Source of the DNA: Comamonas thiooxydans
Lineage (GTDB): Bacteria > Pseudomonadota > Gammaproteobacteria > Burkholderiales > Burkholderiaceae_C
Length of the DNA stretch: 64,000 nucleotides
Direction: 5' to 3'
Assembly (NCBI RefSeq): GCF_000964545.1
Contig: NZ_BBVD01000004.1
Location: 442,121 to 506,120, forward strand
The notes beneath the pieces were generated by a model. The model worked only from the letters and a program-made list of their open reading frames with translations, did not search any database and was not told the DNA's origin. Every line of letters begins with the position of its first letter. The stretch's first letter is position 1. Below, piece after piece: positions 9,079 to 17,977 of the stretch. The position numbers and the translations under genes are program-made.

Positions 9079-9345
9079 TCAAGCGGCAGCGTGTACCGGG
9101 GCAACCGGTGTCACGGCACCGCGCTCGGCCGGGTCCGCACCGGCAGGAGCGAATCCTGCGCTGGCGCGGGCCAGTTCGAGCGCATGCAGCAAGGTCTCTT
9201 GATGGCCGATGTGATTGGCCAGCAGCAGCACCAGGCGGGCATTGAGGGCGTGGCTTTGCGCGGTTTCCAGGCCCTGATGCGTGGCGATCAGGGCTTCATA
9301 GAAATCGTCGCAGGCCTGCAGATTCGGGTGAGTGGACAGCAGCAT
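9079..9345 (-). CDS. DUF2783 family protein
   Basis: 88 residues after an AGGAG ribosome site at 7-base spacing. It matches the DUF2783 pattern: 'DDFYEALIATHQGL' then 'LNARLVLLLANHIGH' and 'TLLHALELA'. The family is of unknown function and is typically found beside PHBH-type FAD monooxygenases, as here, where the monooxygenase gene lies directly upstream. An accessory role for that enzyme is an inference. Confidence 0.85.
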   Translation of the reverse strand: MLLSTHPNLQACDDFYEALIATHQGLETAQSHALNARLVLLLANHIGHQETLLHALELARASAGFAPAGADPAERGAVTPVAPVHAAA

Positions 9346-9400
9346 GGCAGTCTCCTAAAAAAGGGGGGAATCCTCAGAGGGTGTTGAACTCCACCAGGGA

Positions 9401-9503
9401 CAGCAAGCAAGGGCCTAGGCCGACCGCACCGCCCCGCAGCGAAGCTGTCGTCGGTTGCCCGCATGCCCCCTCCCGCGTAGCAAGAGAGGACGCCTCAGGG
9501 GGA
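9401..9503. repeat. GC-rich dispersed repeat A, copy 1
   Basis: A copy of a GC-rich element that ends in 'cgcctcaggggg', 10 bases after the stop codon of the FAD monooxygenase (which is on the minus strand). Related copies lie after urtD, urtB, the SPOR gene and lpxO, always with CCCCCTGAG next to the stop when read in the gene's direction. Confidence 0.7.
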
Positions 9504-9512
9504 GCCTTCATT

Positions 9513-11192
9513 TCAACCGCCGGCGCGCTGCAGCGCGGCACGCACGGCAGCCTCGTCGGGACGGCGCCAGCGCGCGCAGACATGCTGATCGGGGCGCAGC
9601 AGGTAACTGGTGCCGGGGCGCGCATCCAGGCGCTGCGCGGCCAGACCCTGGGCATCCAGCAGATCGGCTTGCGCGGCCCCGGCATCGCCCTCGGCGGCTA
9701 TCGAGAGATTGAGCACACCGGTCAGCTCGCGCGCCCAGGCCGGCGTGGGGCCGAAATGCAGCAGCGTGAAGTCCGGGCCCAGGGCGCGCAGCAGCCAGGT
9801 GGTCTGGCTGTCGCCGGGACGGCGCATGGGCGCATCGCTGAGCACGGCGCCGGGCAGTTGCAAGCCTGCGAAGACCTCGCTGTCCGGCGTGTTGAGCGGC
9901 GAGTGATGCAGCGTGGCCGGCACCGACAGACGCCCGCTGTTGACGATGCGACGCGCAAACTCATGCTCGCGCGCCAGCTCCAGCGCCGCATCGCGAAACA
10001 GGCGGCTGATCTCGCTCTTGGGCGTGATGAAGTCGGTGGCGCGCGTGGAGTTGCGGATGTTCTCGTCGGCCGCGTATTCGCGCTCGGCGCCGTAGCTCGC
10101 GATCAGCGCAGAATCGGCCTGACCGCGCAGCACGCGGTCGAGCTTCCAGGCCAGGTTCTCGGCATCCTGCACGCCGCTGTTGGCGCCGCGTGCGCCGAAG
10201 GGCGAGACGCCATGCGCGCTGTCGCCCGCGAAGACCACGCGGCCGTGGACGAAGCGGTCCATGCGCAGGCAGGCAAAGGTGTAGACGCTGGCCCATTCGA
10301 GCTCGAAGTGCGCGTCCTTGCCCAGCAATGCGCGGATGCGCGGCAGGATGTTCTCGGGCTTTTTCTCCTCCTCGGGATCGGCCTCCCAGCCCAGCTGGAA
10401 GTCGATGCGCCAGACATCGTCAGGCTGGCGGTGCAGCAGCACGCTCTGGCCCGGATGGAACGGCGGATCGAACCAGAACCAGCGCTCGGTCGGGAAATCC
10501 GCATGCATCTTCACATCGGCAATCAGAAAACGGTCGCGGAAGATGCGGCCATGGCTTTCCTGGCCCAGCAGGCCGCGCAAGGGCGAGCGCGAGCCGTCGC
10601 AGGCCAGCACCCACTGGGCATCGATCCGGTACTCGCCCTCGGGCGTTTCCACTGTCAGCAGCGCACCATCGGCGCGCGGCGCCAGCGCCGTGACCTTGTT
10701 GTGCCAGCGCAGGTCGATCAGCGGCAACTGCAGGGCGCGCTCGACCAGATAGGCTTCGGCGTAGTACTGCTGCAGATTGATGAAGGCCGGGCGCTCGTGA
10801 CCGGCTTCGGGCAGCAGATCGAACTGGTAGAGCGACTGATCCCTGGCAAACACCTTGCCCAGATTCCAGGAGACGCCCTTGTCCACCATGGGCTGACCCA
10901 CGCCCAGGCGGTCCCAGATCTCCAGCGTGCGCTTGGAAAAGCAGATGGCGCGCGAGCCCGTGGACAGCTTGCAGTCGTTGTCGAGCACCACCACCGGCTG
11001 GCCGCGCTGGGCCAGATCGATGGCCAGAGACAGGCCCACGGGCCCGGCGCCGACCACCACCACGGGGTGGCGAGCCGGCGCATCGGCATCCTGGTCCGCA
11101 TGACGCCGATAAGGAATCTGGATGGACTGGATGTCGGCGGCGCTGCCGCGCAGGGCGTCAAGAGAAATGGCGGTGGTGGACATGGCGTTCAT
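9513..11192 (-). CDS. FAD-dependent aromatic monooxygenase (PHBH/MhpA/PheA type)
   Basis: 559 residues, cytoplasmic. FAD and NAD(P)H motifs occur in order: the Rossmann GxGxxG at 48-53 (VVVGAGPVGLSLA), the DG motif (ACDGSRSPLRG), and the GD motif with the flavin-binding helix (VVFAGDSAHGVSPFGARGANSG). A C-terminal thioredoxin-like dimerisation region follows, as in phenol and 3-hydroxyphenylpropionate hydroxylases. It should hydroxylate an aromatic acid or phenol, but the substrate cannot be read from sequence. Neighbours are an MBL protein upstream and DUF2783 and Bug downstream on the same strand. A second in-frame ATG at 11183 is an alternative start. Confidence 0.88.
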   Translation of the reverse strand: MNAMSTTAISLDALRGSAADIQSIQIPYRRHADQDADAPARHPVVVVGAGPVGLSLAIDLAQRGQPVVVLDNDCKLSTGSRAICFSKRTLEIWDRLGVGQPMVDKGVSWNLGKVFARDQSLYQFDLLPEAGHERPAFINLQQYYAEAYLVERALQLPLIDLRWHNKVTALAPRADGALLTVETPEGEYRIDAQWVLACDGSRSPLRGLLGQESHGRIFRDRFLIADVKMHADFPTERWFWFDPPFHPGQSVLLHRQPDDVWRIDFQLGWEADPEEEKKPENILPRIRALLGKDAHFELEWASVYTFACLRMDRFVHGRVVFAGDSAHGVSPFGARGANSGVQDAENLAWKLDRVLRGQADSALIASYGAEREYAADENIRNSTRATDFITPKSEISRLFRDAALELAREHEFARRIVNSGRLSVPATLHHSPLNTPDSEVFAGLQLPGAVLSDAPMRRPGDSQTTWLLRALGPDFTLLHFGPTPAWARELTGVLNLSIAAEGDAGAAQADLLDAQGLAAQRLDARPGTSYLLRPDQHVCARWRRPDEAAVRAALQRAGG

Positions 11193-11438
11193 CGGTGCGC
11201 AAACCTTGAAAAGCGTGGATCTGTTTCTTGGGGCAAAAGCCGCCCCTCCGGCTCTTTGCGACCGGATTCAAACTCTGTTTTTTTTAATAGCTGCTACCGC
11301 TCACCAGGCATTGAATTCAATGTTTTTTCTATTTGGATTCATTACAAATCAAGCGCAAGCAGCTCCTGTTTTAGATAGCTTTGCAGTAGACCGCCGCGCC
11401 TGCGCAAGAGACTGCCGGCTGGGCGGCCCAGGAGGCGA
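11193..11438. repeat. Intergenic stretch with two repeat-B fragments
   Basis: The 246-base gap between the FAD monooxygenase start and the MBL stop contains 'aatagctgctaccgct' near 11286 and 'aagcgcaagcagct...gatagct' near 11348-11382. Both are fragments of the dispersed repeat B. No gene was seen. A T run at 11278-11286 is AT-rich but lacks a convincing stem. Confidence 0.55.
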
Positions 11439-12395
11439 TCAGCCTTCCAGCGCCAGCCACATCTCGCGGTCGCGCTCGGCAGTCCAGATGCGCGGGTCGG
11501 CGTGGCCCGATGCCTCGTCATAGGCACGTGTCACGTCAAACGGCATGCAGTGGTTGAAGATCACCCAATGGCCGTATTTGGGCTGCAGCTTGGCAAAGGC
11601 TGCCTCGTAGACCTTGCGCAAGTCCTGACGCGCATCGGCGCCGGCCTTGACCTCGGCCCACAGGTCGCTGATGAAATTGCGCGTGCCCGCCAGGCCGGCC
11701 TGCACTTCGGCCGCGTTCTGCAGCGCCGCACCGCGGCCGGGCACCAGCTTTTCGGGCTTGAGGGCGGCAATCGCATCCAGCGTCTGCGGCCAGTCCTGGA
11801 AATAGGCGTCGCCGGCATAGGGCGTGGCATCGAACTCGACCAGGTCGCCGCTGAACAGCACCTTCTCCTGTGGCAGCCAGACCACGGTATCGCCCTTGGT
11901 GTGGCCGCGGCCCAGCTGCAGGATCTGAACCTCGAGCTTGCCCAGCCACAGCGTCATCTTGCCGGTGAAGGTCATGGTCGGCCAGGTCATGCCATCGGGC
12001 ACGCTCTCGACGTTCTGGAACAGGCGCGGAAAGCGGCCGATCTCGCTGGCCTTGTCCTGCTCGCCACGCTCGACGATGAGGTCGTAGGTGTCCTGGCTGG
12101 CAATGATGTGCTCGGCGCCATAGGCCGAGGCACCCAGCACGCGCACCGCGTGGTAATGCGACAGCGTGACGTATTTGATGGGCTTGTCCGTGACCTCGCG
12201 AATGCGGCGGATCACGTCCTCGGCCATGACGGGCGTGGCCTGGGTGTCGATGACCATCACGGCGTCGTCGCCAATGATGATGCCGGTGTTGGGGTCGCCT
12301 TCGGCCGTGTAGGCATAAGCATGTTCGGAGAGCTTGTCGAAGCTCACCTTCTTGACTTCAAGGTCGGCGGCGGAGGCAAAGGTCTTGGTGCTCAT
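11439..12395 (-). CDS. MBL-fold hydrolase-like protein with altered metal motif
   Basis: 318 residues, no signal peptide. The fold is clear: 'AVMVIDTQATP' after strand pairs, the metal motif region at 80-85, 'LGRGHTKGDTVVWLP' (His165), 'FSGDLVEFD' (Asp184) and 'NHCMPFD' (His282). The canonical HxHxDH reads HYHAVR here. His80 and His82 remain, but the Asp and last His that bind the second metal are Val84 and Arg85. It is probably the first gene of the operon with the FAD monooxygenase, DUF2783 and Bug protein, divergent from an iclR gene. It could be a mononuclear-metal hydrolase (e.g. lactone or thioester) or a non-catalytic relative. Confidence 0.8.
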   Translation of the reverse strand: MSTKTFASAADLEVKKVSFDKLSEHAYAYTAEGDPNTGIIIGDDAVMVIDTQATPVMAEDVIRRIREVTDKPIKYVTLSHYHAVRVLGASAYGAEHIIASQDTYDLIVERGEQDKASEIGRFPRLFQNVESVPDGMTWPTMTFTGKMTLWLGKLEVQILQLGRGHTKGDTVVWLPQEKVLFSGDLVEFDATPYAGDAYFQDWPQTLDAIAALKPEKLVPGRGAALQNAAEVQAGLAGTRNFISDLWAEVKAGADARQDLRKVYEAAFAKLQPKYGHWVIFNHCMPFDVTRAYDEASGHADPRIWTAERDREMWLALEG

Positions 12396-12423
12396 CGTTG
12401 CAATCTCTTCGTTTTAAACAAAT

Positions 12424-12452
12424 GCATTCAGCTTTATCGAATTTCTGAATGC
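12424..12452. promoter_or_regulatory. Inverted repeat in iclR/MBL divergent promoter region
   Basis: Perfect 8-bp arms gcattcag and ctgaatgc separated by 13 bases, in the AT-rich 147-base gap between the divergent MBL and iclR genes. A candidate operator for the adjacent IclR protein, based on position only. Confidence 0.5.
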
Positions 12453-12542
12453 TAGATATAAATTCAACATTGCACAATCGATTTGTCATAGTGAAAAACC
12501 CTTGAGACTTTCCAGCCGCTTTTCCACCGTCACAATGCCGTC

Positions 12543-13370
12543 ATGCCTCATGCCAACTCTTCTTCGACCGACGCCCGTTTGATGCTTGAATCCAGTGACG
12601 ACGAACCCGCGCGCGCACCGCGCGGCATACAGAGCGTGGAAGTCGGCGGCCAGTTGCTCAAGGTGCTGGCGCGCACGGGCCGGCGCATGGCGCTCAAGGA
12701 TCTGGCACGCGAGGCGGAGATGACGGCAGCCAAGGCCCACCCCTATCTGGTGAGTTTTTGCAAGCTGGGCCTGATGGAGCAGGATCGCGCCAGCGGCCAC
12801 TACGGCCTGGGGCCGCTGGCCATTCAGATGGGACTCATCAGCCTGCAGCAGGCAGATCCCGTGCGCATGGCGATTGCCGAGCTGCCCGCCCTGGCGCAAG
12901 AGGTGGGCTACACCGTGTCGGTTTCCATGTGGAGCGGCCAGGGGCCGACCATCATCCGCGTCGAGGAAGGCCCGACCCATGTCTATGTGGCCATGCGCCA
13001 CGGCACGCCGGCCTCCTTGCGCCATACAGCCACGGGCAAGATTTTTGCGGCTTTCGGCGACCCGGCCCGTATCGCACCGCTGCTGCAGGCCGAAGGCCAC
13101 AGCCTGGACGAACCGGCGTTTGCCAAGGAACTGGACGCCATTCGCCGCAACCACCTGAGCGTGGTCGAAAACCAGTTGCTGTCGGGCGTAAGCGCGCTGG
13201 CGGTGCCGGTGTTCGACGGCTTCGGCCAACTGGTGCTGGCGATTGCCGCCATCGGCCCTTCGGTCACGCTGACGCTGGACCCCGCTGGTCTGCCGGCCCA
13301 GAAACTGCAGGCCCAGGCCCGTCAGCTATCCCTGCGCCTCGGAGCCCCGGCTGTGCTGACCGGGGCCTGA
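12543..13370 (+). CDS. IclR-family transcriptional regulator (first of two)
   Basis: 275 residues. An N-terminal winged HTH at about 33-95 ('VGGQLLKVLARTGRRMALKDLAREAEMT') is followed by the IclR effector domain (about 110-265) with 'GPTIIRVEEG' and a C-terminal 'SALAVPVFDGFGQLVLAIAAIG'. It is divergent from the MBL/FAD-monooxygenase operon and so is the likely regulator of that operon. Its 3' end faces a second iclR gene on the other strand with 3 bp between the stop codons. Confidence 0.88.
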   Translation: MPHANSSSTDARLMLESSDDEPARAPRGIQSVEVGGQLLKVLARTGRRMALKDLAREAEMTAAKAHPYLVSFCKLGLMEQDRASGHYGLGPLAIQMGLISLQQADPVRMAIAELPALAQEVGYTVSVSMWSGQGPTIIRVEEGPTHVYVAMRHGTPASLRHTATGKIFAAFGDPARIAPLLQAEGHSLDEPAFAKELDAIRRNHLSVVENQLLSGVSALAVPVFDGFGQLVLAIAAIGPSVTLTLDPAGLPAQKLQAQARQLSLRLGAPAVLTGA

Positions 13371-13373
13371 GAC

Positions 13374-14243
13374 CTAGGCCCGGTAGCCCAGCGAAGCGCT
13401 GATACTGCGCGCCTCTTCGCATACAGCCTGGGCAATGCGGCCCTGCGGATCGGGGTCGAAGCCGCCGCTGGCCCCGAGCGCGCAGAGCACGGCCACCACA
13501 TGACCGTTGTAGTCGAGCAAGGGCGCCGCAACGGCGCTGATGCCAGGCAGATTCAGGTCCCGGATCGCCGCACAGCCGACTGCGCGAATCTCGCTGCGCA
13601 GTTGCTCCAGAGGCTTGCTCGCATGCAGCAGACGGCGATGCTCGGGGCTGGCTGCCTCCAGCTCGCGCGCCAGCAGCGCCTCGACCTCGGGCTGCGGCTC
13701 CATGAAGGCAAAGAATGCCCGCCCCGTGGCCGACCACAGCATGGACATGACCGAACCCACACGCACATTGACGGTAATGGGCAGGCTGGGCTCTTCAAAG
13801 CGCACGATGGTGGGGCCCATATTGCCCATGACCGCGACAAAACTCGTGACCTGCAAGGACTCGCGCAGATGCTGCAGGGCCGGCTCGGACATGCGCACAG
13901 GATCGTTCTGGCGCATCGCAGCCAGGCCGATATGGATGGCCTCGCGTCCGAGCGCGTACTGGGTGCCACCACGATCCTGCTCCACCAGGCCCTCGGCCAT
14001 GAGGCTGGCCAGATAGCGATGCACCTTGGCCGGACTTTCATCGACGGCAGCGCCGATGGCCGTGAGACTGGCGCGCCCGCCCAGCCCGGCCAGTGCCTTG
14101 AGCACGGCCAGACAGGTCTCTGCTGCCTGCACACGCTGGCGACGTTGATCCGGCTCTTGCCGGGCATTCTGCGACGCCACTCTTGCTGCGGGGCTGGCTG
14201 CTTGCCGCTTCGCCATCGCCAAAGTCTTCTTCTCGATTTTCAT
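13374..14243 (-). CDS. IclR-family transcriptional regulator (second of two)
   Basis: 289 residues with a basic N-terminal extension of about 35. The winged HTH lies at about 40-100 (LKALAGLGGRASLTAIG, then ESPAKVHRYLASL), and the effector domain contains 'GPTIVRFEE' and 'ISAVAAPLLDYNGHVVAVLCALG'. It is divergent from the Bug-CYP116B operon, which it probably controls. A second in-frame ATG at 14216 could be the true start. Only moderate similarity to the facing iclR is visible, so this is not a recent duplication. Confidence 0.88.
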   Translation of the reverse strand: MKIEKKTLAMAKRQAASPAARVASQNARQEPDQRRQRVQAAETCLAVLKALAGLGGRASLTAIGAAVDESPAKVHRYLASLMAEGLVEQDRGGTQYALGREAIHIGLAAMRQNDPVRMSEPALQHLRESLQVTSFVAVMGNMGPTIVRFEEPSLPITVNVRVGSVMSMLWSATGRAFFAFMEPQPEVEALLARELEAASPEHRRLLHASKPLEQLRSEIRAVGCAAIRDLNLPGISAVAAPLLDYNGHVVAVLCALGASGGFDPDPQGRIAQAVCEEARSISASLGYRA

Positions 14244-14336
14244 AGCTGGTTGCGCCTGTCTCGTAAGCCGTTGAAGACATTTTCACGCATGTCTCGTGCT
14301 GGCTCTCGGGTAATCCCTTGAAGCATATTTACGCTA

Positions 14337-14355
14337 TGCGTATAAAAATTACGCA
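14337..14355. promoter_or_regulatory. tgcgta-N7-tacgca inverted repeat, likely IclR operator
   Basis: Perfect 6-bp arms around the AT core taaaaat, in the gap between iclR (-) and the Bug gene (+), with a third 'tttacgc' half-site just upstream at about 14328. This AT-rich spot in a GC-rich genome is where divergent promoters would lie. It is a candidate binding site for the adjacent IclR protein. Confidence 0.55.
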
Positions 14356-14446
14356 AAACTATTTCCGTATTAAAGCGGAATCGCAGGCGGAGTGAAGCTT
14401 GGTTAACCCGCAGGCAAACAACACCACAGCCCAGGAGACACCCTCA

Positions 14447-15433
14447 ATGAAAAAACGCCTATTCACCGCCTCGGTTCTGGCCACCAGCATGCTCTGGCTG
14501 GCCGCAGCCCCTGGCACCGCCGTGGCCCAGGACAAGTACCCGAGCAAGAGCGTGCGCTGGATCGTTCCCTACGCCGCCGGCGGTGGCTCGGACTTCCTGG
14601 CCCGCACCATAGGCCAGGCCTGGGGCGCCCACGCCCATCAGCCCATCGTCGTGGACAACCGCCCGGGCGGCAACACAGCCATAGGCGCATCGGAGACCGC
14701 GCGCGCACCGGCCGACGGCTATACCGTGCTGTCGGCCGACAACGGCACGCTGATCTTCAACCCCGTGCTCTACAAGAGCCTGAGCTACAACCCCGGCAAG
14801 GACCTCACTCCCGTCACGCTCATGGGCCGCTTTCCCATGATTCTGGTGGCCGGCCCCGCCGAGAAGGCCAAGACCGCCAAGGAGTTCATTGCCGCCGCCA
14901 AGGCCAGTGCCGAGGGCGTGAACTACGGCTCCGCCGGTGCGGGCAGCCCCCATCACCTGGCCATGGAACTGCTGAAGTCCGAGGCCGGCCTCAAGCTCGC
15001 CCATGCGCCCTATCGCGGTGCGGCTCCGGCGCTGGCCGATGTGGCGGGCGGTCAGATTCCCGTGATGATGGTGGACTTGGCCGCCGGCGCCGGCTTCATC
15101 AAGGGCGGCAAGGTGCGCCCCCTGGCCGTGGCCAATGCAACGCGCCTGCCCCAGTTGCCCGATGTGCCCACCTTTGCCGAGCTGGGCCTGCCCGGCGTGC
15201 AGGCTGCGGCCCTGGTCGGCATGGTGGCCCCGGCCAAGACGCCGGCCACTGTCGTCACGGCGCTGAACAAGCAGGTGGTCACCGCCATCAACGAGCCTGC
15301 CGTCAAGCAAAAGCTCATCGACTTTGGCGTGGAGCCCGTGGGCAACACGCCCGAGCAGTTCCAGGCGCTGATCCACAGCGAAAGCACACGCTGGCAGAAG
15401 CTGATCAAGGATCTGAACATCACGCTGGACTGA
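14447..15433 (+). CDS. Bug/TctC-family periplasmic binding protein
   Basis: 328 residues. The start at 14447 has a CAGGAGA ribosome site and gives a typical Sec signal (MKKRLFTASVLATSMLWL) cleaved near AVA-Q. Family motifs: 'WIVPYAAGGGSDFLAR', 'VDNRPGGNTAIGA', 'GSPHHLAMELL' and 'HAPYRGAAPALADV'. It lies about 100 bases upstream of the CYP116B gene on the same strand and divergent from iclR. It probably delivers or senses the substrate that the P450 oxidises. Confidence 0.9.
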   Translation: MKKRLFTASVLATSMLWLAAAPGTAVAQDKYPSKSVRWIVPYAAGGGSDFLARTIGQAWGAHAHQPIVVDNRPGGNTAIGASETARAPADGYTVLSADNGTLIFNPVLYKSLSYNPGKDLTPVTLMGRFPMILVAGPAEKAKTAKEFIAAAKASAEGVNYGSAGAGSPHHLAMELLKSEAGLKLAHAPYRGAAPALADVAGGQIPVMMVDLAAGAGFIKGGKVRPLAVANATRLPQLPDVPTFAELGLPGVQAAALVGMVAPAKTPATVVTALNKQVVTAINEPAVKQKLIDFGVEPVGNTPEQFQALIHSESTRWQKLIKDLNITLD

Positions 15434-15536
15434 TTGCCCCGCTGATCCATGCCGCAGAGGCTGGCGGCAGGCCGCCTCTGCACTCTCGTCCGATGGCGCA
15501 AGCCATCTCCTGCCTCTTTGCGTTTGCGAGCGAGCC

Positions 15537-17888
15537 ATGACCGTTTCCACCCCCAGCCGTTGCCCCATCGATCACAGCCAGTTCGGCAAGCCCACCGGCC
15601 AGAGCGGCCCTACGGGCTGCCCCATCAGCCACGGGGCCGCCGGCTTCGATCCCTTTGCCGACGGCTACCAGCAGGACCCGCCCGAGTATGTGCGCTGGGC
15701 ACGCGAACAGGAGCCGGTGTTCTACAGCCCGCAGCTGGGCTACTGGGTGGTCACGCGCTTCGACGACATAAAGGCCATCTTCCGCGACAACCTGACCTTC
15801 AGCCCCTCGATCGCGCTGGAGAAGATCACGCCGACAGGCGATGAAGCCAATGCCGTGCTCGCCAGCTATGGCTTTGCGCTGAACCGCACCCTGGTCAACG
15901 AGGACGAGCCCGCCCACATGCCGCGCCGCCGCGCGCTGATGCAGCCCTTCACGCCCGAAGAGCTCAAGCACCACGAGCCCATGGTGCGCCGGCTGGCCCG
16001 CGAATATGTGGACCGTTTCATCGACGACGGCCGCGCCGATCTCGTCGACCAGATGTTGTGGGAAGTGCCGCTGACGGTGGCCATGCATTTCCTGGGCGTG
16101 CCCGCAGACGATATGGACACACTGCGCCAGTACAGCATTGCCCACACCGTCAACACCTGGGGACGCCCCCGGGCCGAGGAGCAGGTGGCCGTGGCCCATG
16201 CCGTGGGCAATTTCTGGCAGCACGCGGGCCGGATTCTCGACAAGATGCGCGCCGACCCCGATGCCGAAGGCTGGATGCAATACGGCATTCGCAAGCAGAA
16301 GGAACTGCCCGATGTTGTCACCGACTCCTATCTGCACTCCATGATGATGGCCGGCCTCGTCGCCGCGCACGAGACCACGGCCAACGCCACGGCCAATGCC
16401 GTCAAGCTGCTGCTGCAGCACCCCAAGGTCTGGCAGGAGATCTGCGCCGATCCCTCGCTGATCCCCAATGCCGTGGAGGAATGCCTGCGCCACAACGGCT
16501 CGGTAGCCGCCTGGCGGCGCCTGGCCACCAAGGATGTGGTGATCGGCGGCCAGGCCATTCCGGTCGGCAGCAAGCTGCTCATCGTCACCTCTTCGGCCAA
16601 CCACGACGAGCAGCATTTTGTCGATGCCGACCTGTTCGACATCCACCGCGACAATGCCAGCGATCACCTGACCTTCGGCTACGGCTCCCACCAGTGCATG
16701 GGCAAGAATCTGGCCCGCATGGAAATGCAGATCTTCCTTGAAGAGTTCACGCGCCGCCTGCCTCATATGCAGCTGGCCGAGCAACGCTTCACCTATGTGC
16801 CCAACACCTCGTTCCGCGGCCCCGAACATCTGTGGGTGCAATGGGATGTGAGCCGCAACCCCGAGCGTGCCAACCCCGCCGTGCTGGCCGAACAACAGCC
16901 GGTGCGCATCGGCGAATCCTCGCAGGGCGGCGTCAGCCGCAGCATGCTGGTGGACAACACCGAGCTGATTGCGCAGGACGTGCTGCGCGTGCGCCTCAAG
17001 GCGCCCGACGGACGCGAGCTGCCACGCTGGACCCCGGGCTCGCATATCGACCTGCACTGCGGCGACACCGGCATCTCGCGCCAGTACTCGCTATGCGGTG
17101 ATCCGCAGCAAGCCGATACCTACGAGATCGCCGTGCTGCGCGAGGAGCACAGCCGTGGCGGTTCGGCCTGGATACATGGGGCACTGCAGGCCGGCATGAA
17201 GGTGCAGATGCGCGGCCCGCGCAACCACTTCAGGCTCGACGAAGGCGCGCAGCAGCTGATTCTCGTCGCAGGCGGCATAGGTATCACGCCGGTTGCGGCC
17301 ATGGCGGCTCGCGCCCAGGCCTTGGGCATCCCCTATGAAATCCACTACAGCTGCAGCCAGCGCGAGCGCATGGCGCTCCTGGATGCCTTGCAGGCAATGC
17401 ATGGCGAGCGTCTGCAGATCTATGTGGGCGCGGAAGGCCGGCGCGCCGATTACGCGTCACTGCTGGCCGAGGTCAGGCCCGGCGCACAGATCTATGCCTG
17501 CGGTCCGCAGCGCATGCTCGACGGGCTGGCCGAGGCCAGTCGCCACTGGCCCGAGGACAGCCTGCGCGTGGAGCATTTCTCCAGCACCCTGGGGGCCCTC
17601 GACCCGGACAAGGAGCACGGCTTTGAAGTCGAGCTGCGCGAATCCGGCATCACGCTGCAGGTGCGCAATGACGAGACCCTGCTCGATACACTGCGCAGCG
17701 CCAATATCGATATCGAGAGCGACTGCCGCGAAGGCCTGTGTGGCTCCTGCGAGGTGCCGGTGCTGGAAGGCGATATCGATCATCGCGACATGGTGCTGAC
17801 CCGTGCCGAGCGCACGGCCTGCACCAAGATGATGAGCTGCTGCTCGCGCGCCAGGACGCAGGAGTCCAGAATCGTTCTGGCGCTGTAG
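15537..17888 (+). CDS. Self-sufficient cytochrome P450 of the CYP116B type (class VII)
   Basis: 783 residues, three modules in one cytoplasmic chain. The P450 domain (1-about 440) has I-helix AGLVAAHETT (272-281), the ECLR (ExxR) motif at 315-318, and the heme loop FGYGSHQCMG with Cys387. A phthalate-dioxygenase-reductase-like module (about 455-680) has the flavin motif RQYS (515-518) and GGIGITP (579-585). A C-terminal plant-type [2Fe-2S] domain has C730, C735, C738 and C768 (C-x4-C-x2-C-x29-C). This layout defines P450RhF/CYP116B enzymes, which oxidise aromatics, alkyl-aryl ethers or thiocarbamates with NAD(P)H. The natural substrate here is unknown. It follows a Bug gene under probable IclR control. 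Confidence 0.95.
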   Translation: MTVSTPSRCPIDHSQFGKPTGQSGPTGCPISHGAAGFDPFADGYQQDPPEYVRWAREQEPVFYSPQLGYWVVTRFDDIKAIFRDNLTFSPSIALEKITPTGDEANAVLASYGFALNRTLVNEDEPAHMPRRRALMQPFTPEELKHHEPMVRRLAREYVDRFIDDGRADLVDQMLWEVPLTVAMHFLGVPADDMDTLRQYSIAHTVNTWGRPRAEEQVAVAHAVGNFWQHAGRILDKMRADPDAEGWMQYGIRKQKELPDVVTDSYLHSMMMAGLVAAHETTANATANAVKLLLQHPKVWQEICADPSLIPNAVEECLRHNGSVAAWRRLATKDVVIGGQAIPVGSKLLIVTSSANHDEQHFVDADLFDIHRDNASDHLTFGYGSHQCMGKNLARMEMQIFLEEFTRRLPHMQLAEQRFTYVPNTSFRGPEHLWVQWDVSRNPERANPAVLAEQQPVRIGESSQGGVSRSMLVDNTELIAQDVLRVRLKAPDGRELPRWTPGSHIDLHCGDTGISRQYSLCGDPQQADTYEIAVLREEHSRGGSAWIHGALQAGMKVQMRGPRNHFRLDEGAQQLILVAGGIGITPVAAMAARAQALGIPYEIHYSCSQRERMALLDALQAMHGERLQIYVGAEGRRADYASLLAEVRPGAQIYACGPQRMLDGLAEASRHWPEDSLRVEHFSSTLGALDPDKEHGFEVELRESGITLQVRNDETLLDTLRSANIDIESDCREGLCGSCEVPVLEGDIDHRDMVLTRAERTACTKMMSCCSRARTQESRIVLAL

Positions 17889-17977
17889 CGTCCCCGGCGA
17901 GCAGCCCCGGGCGGGTAGCCCCAGGCGGGCGGCTGCAGCCAGGCCATGCATGGCTTCTGCCTAGAATCACTGCCCAT

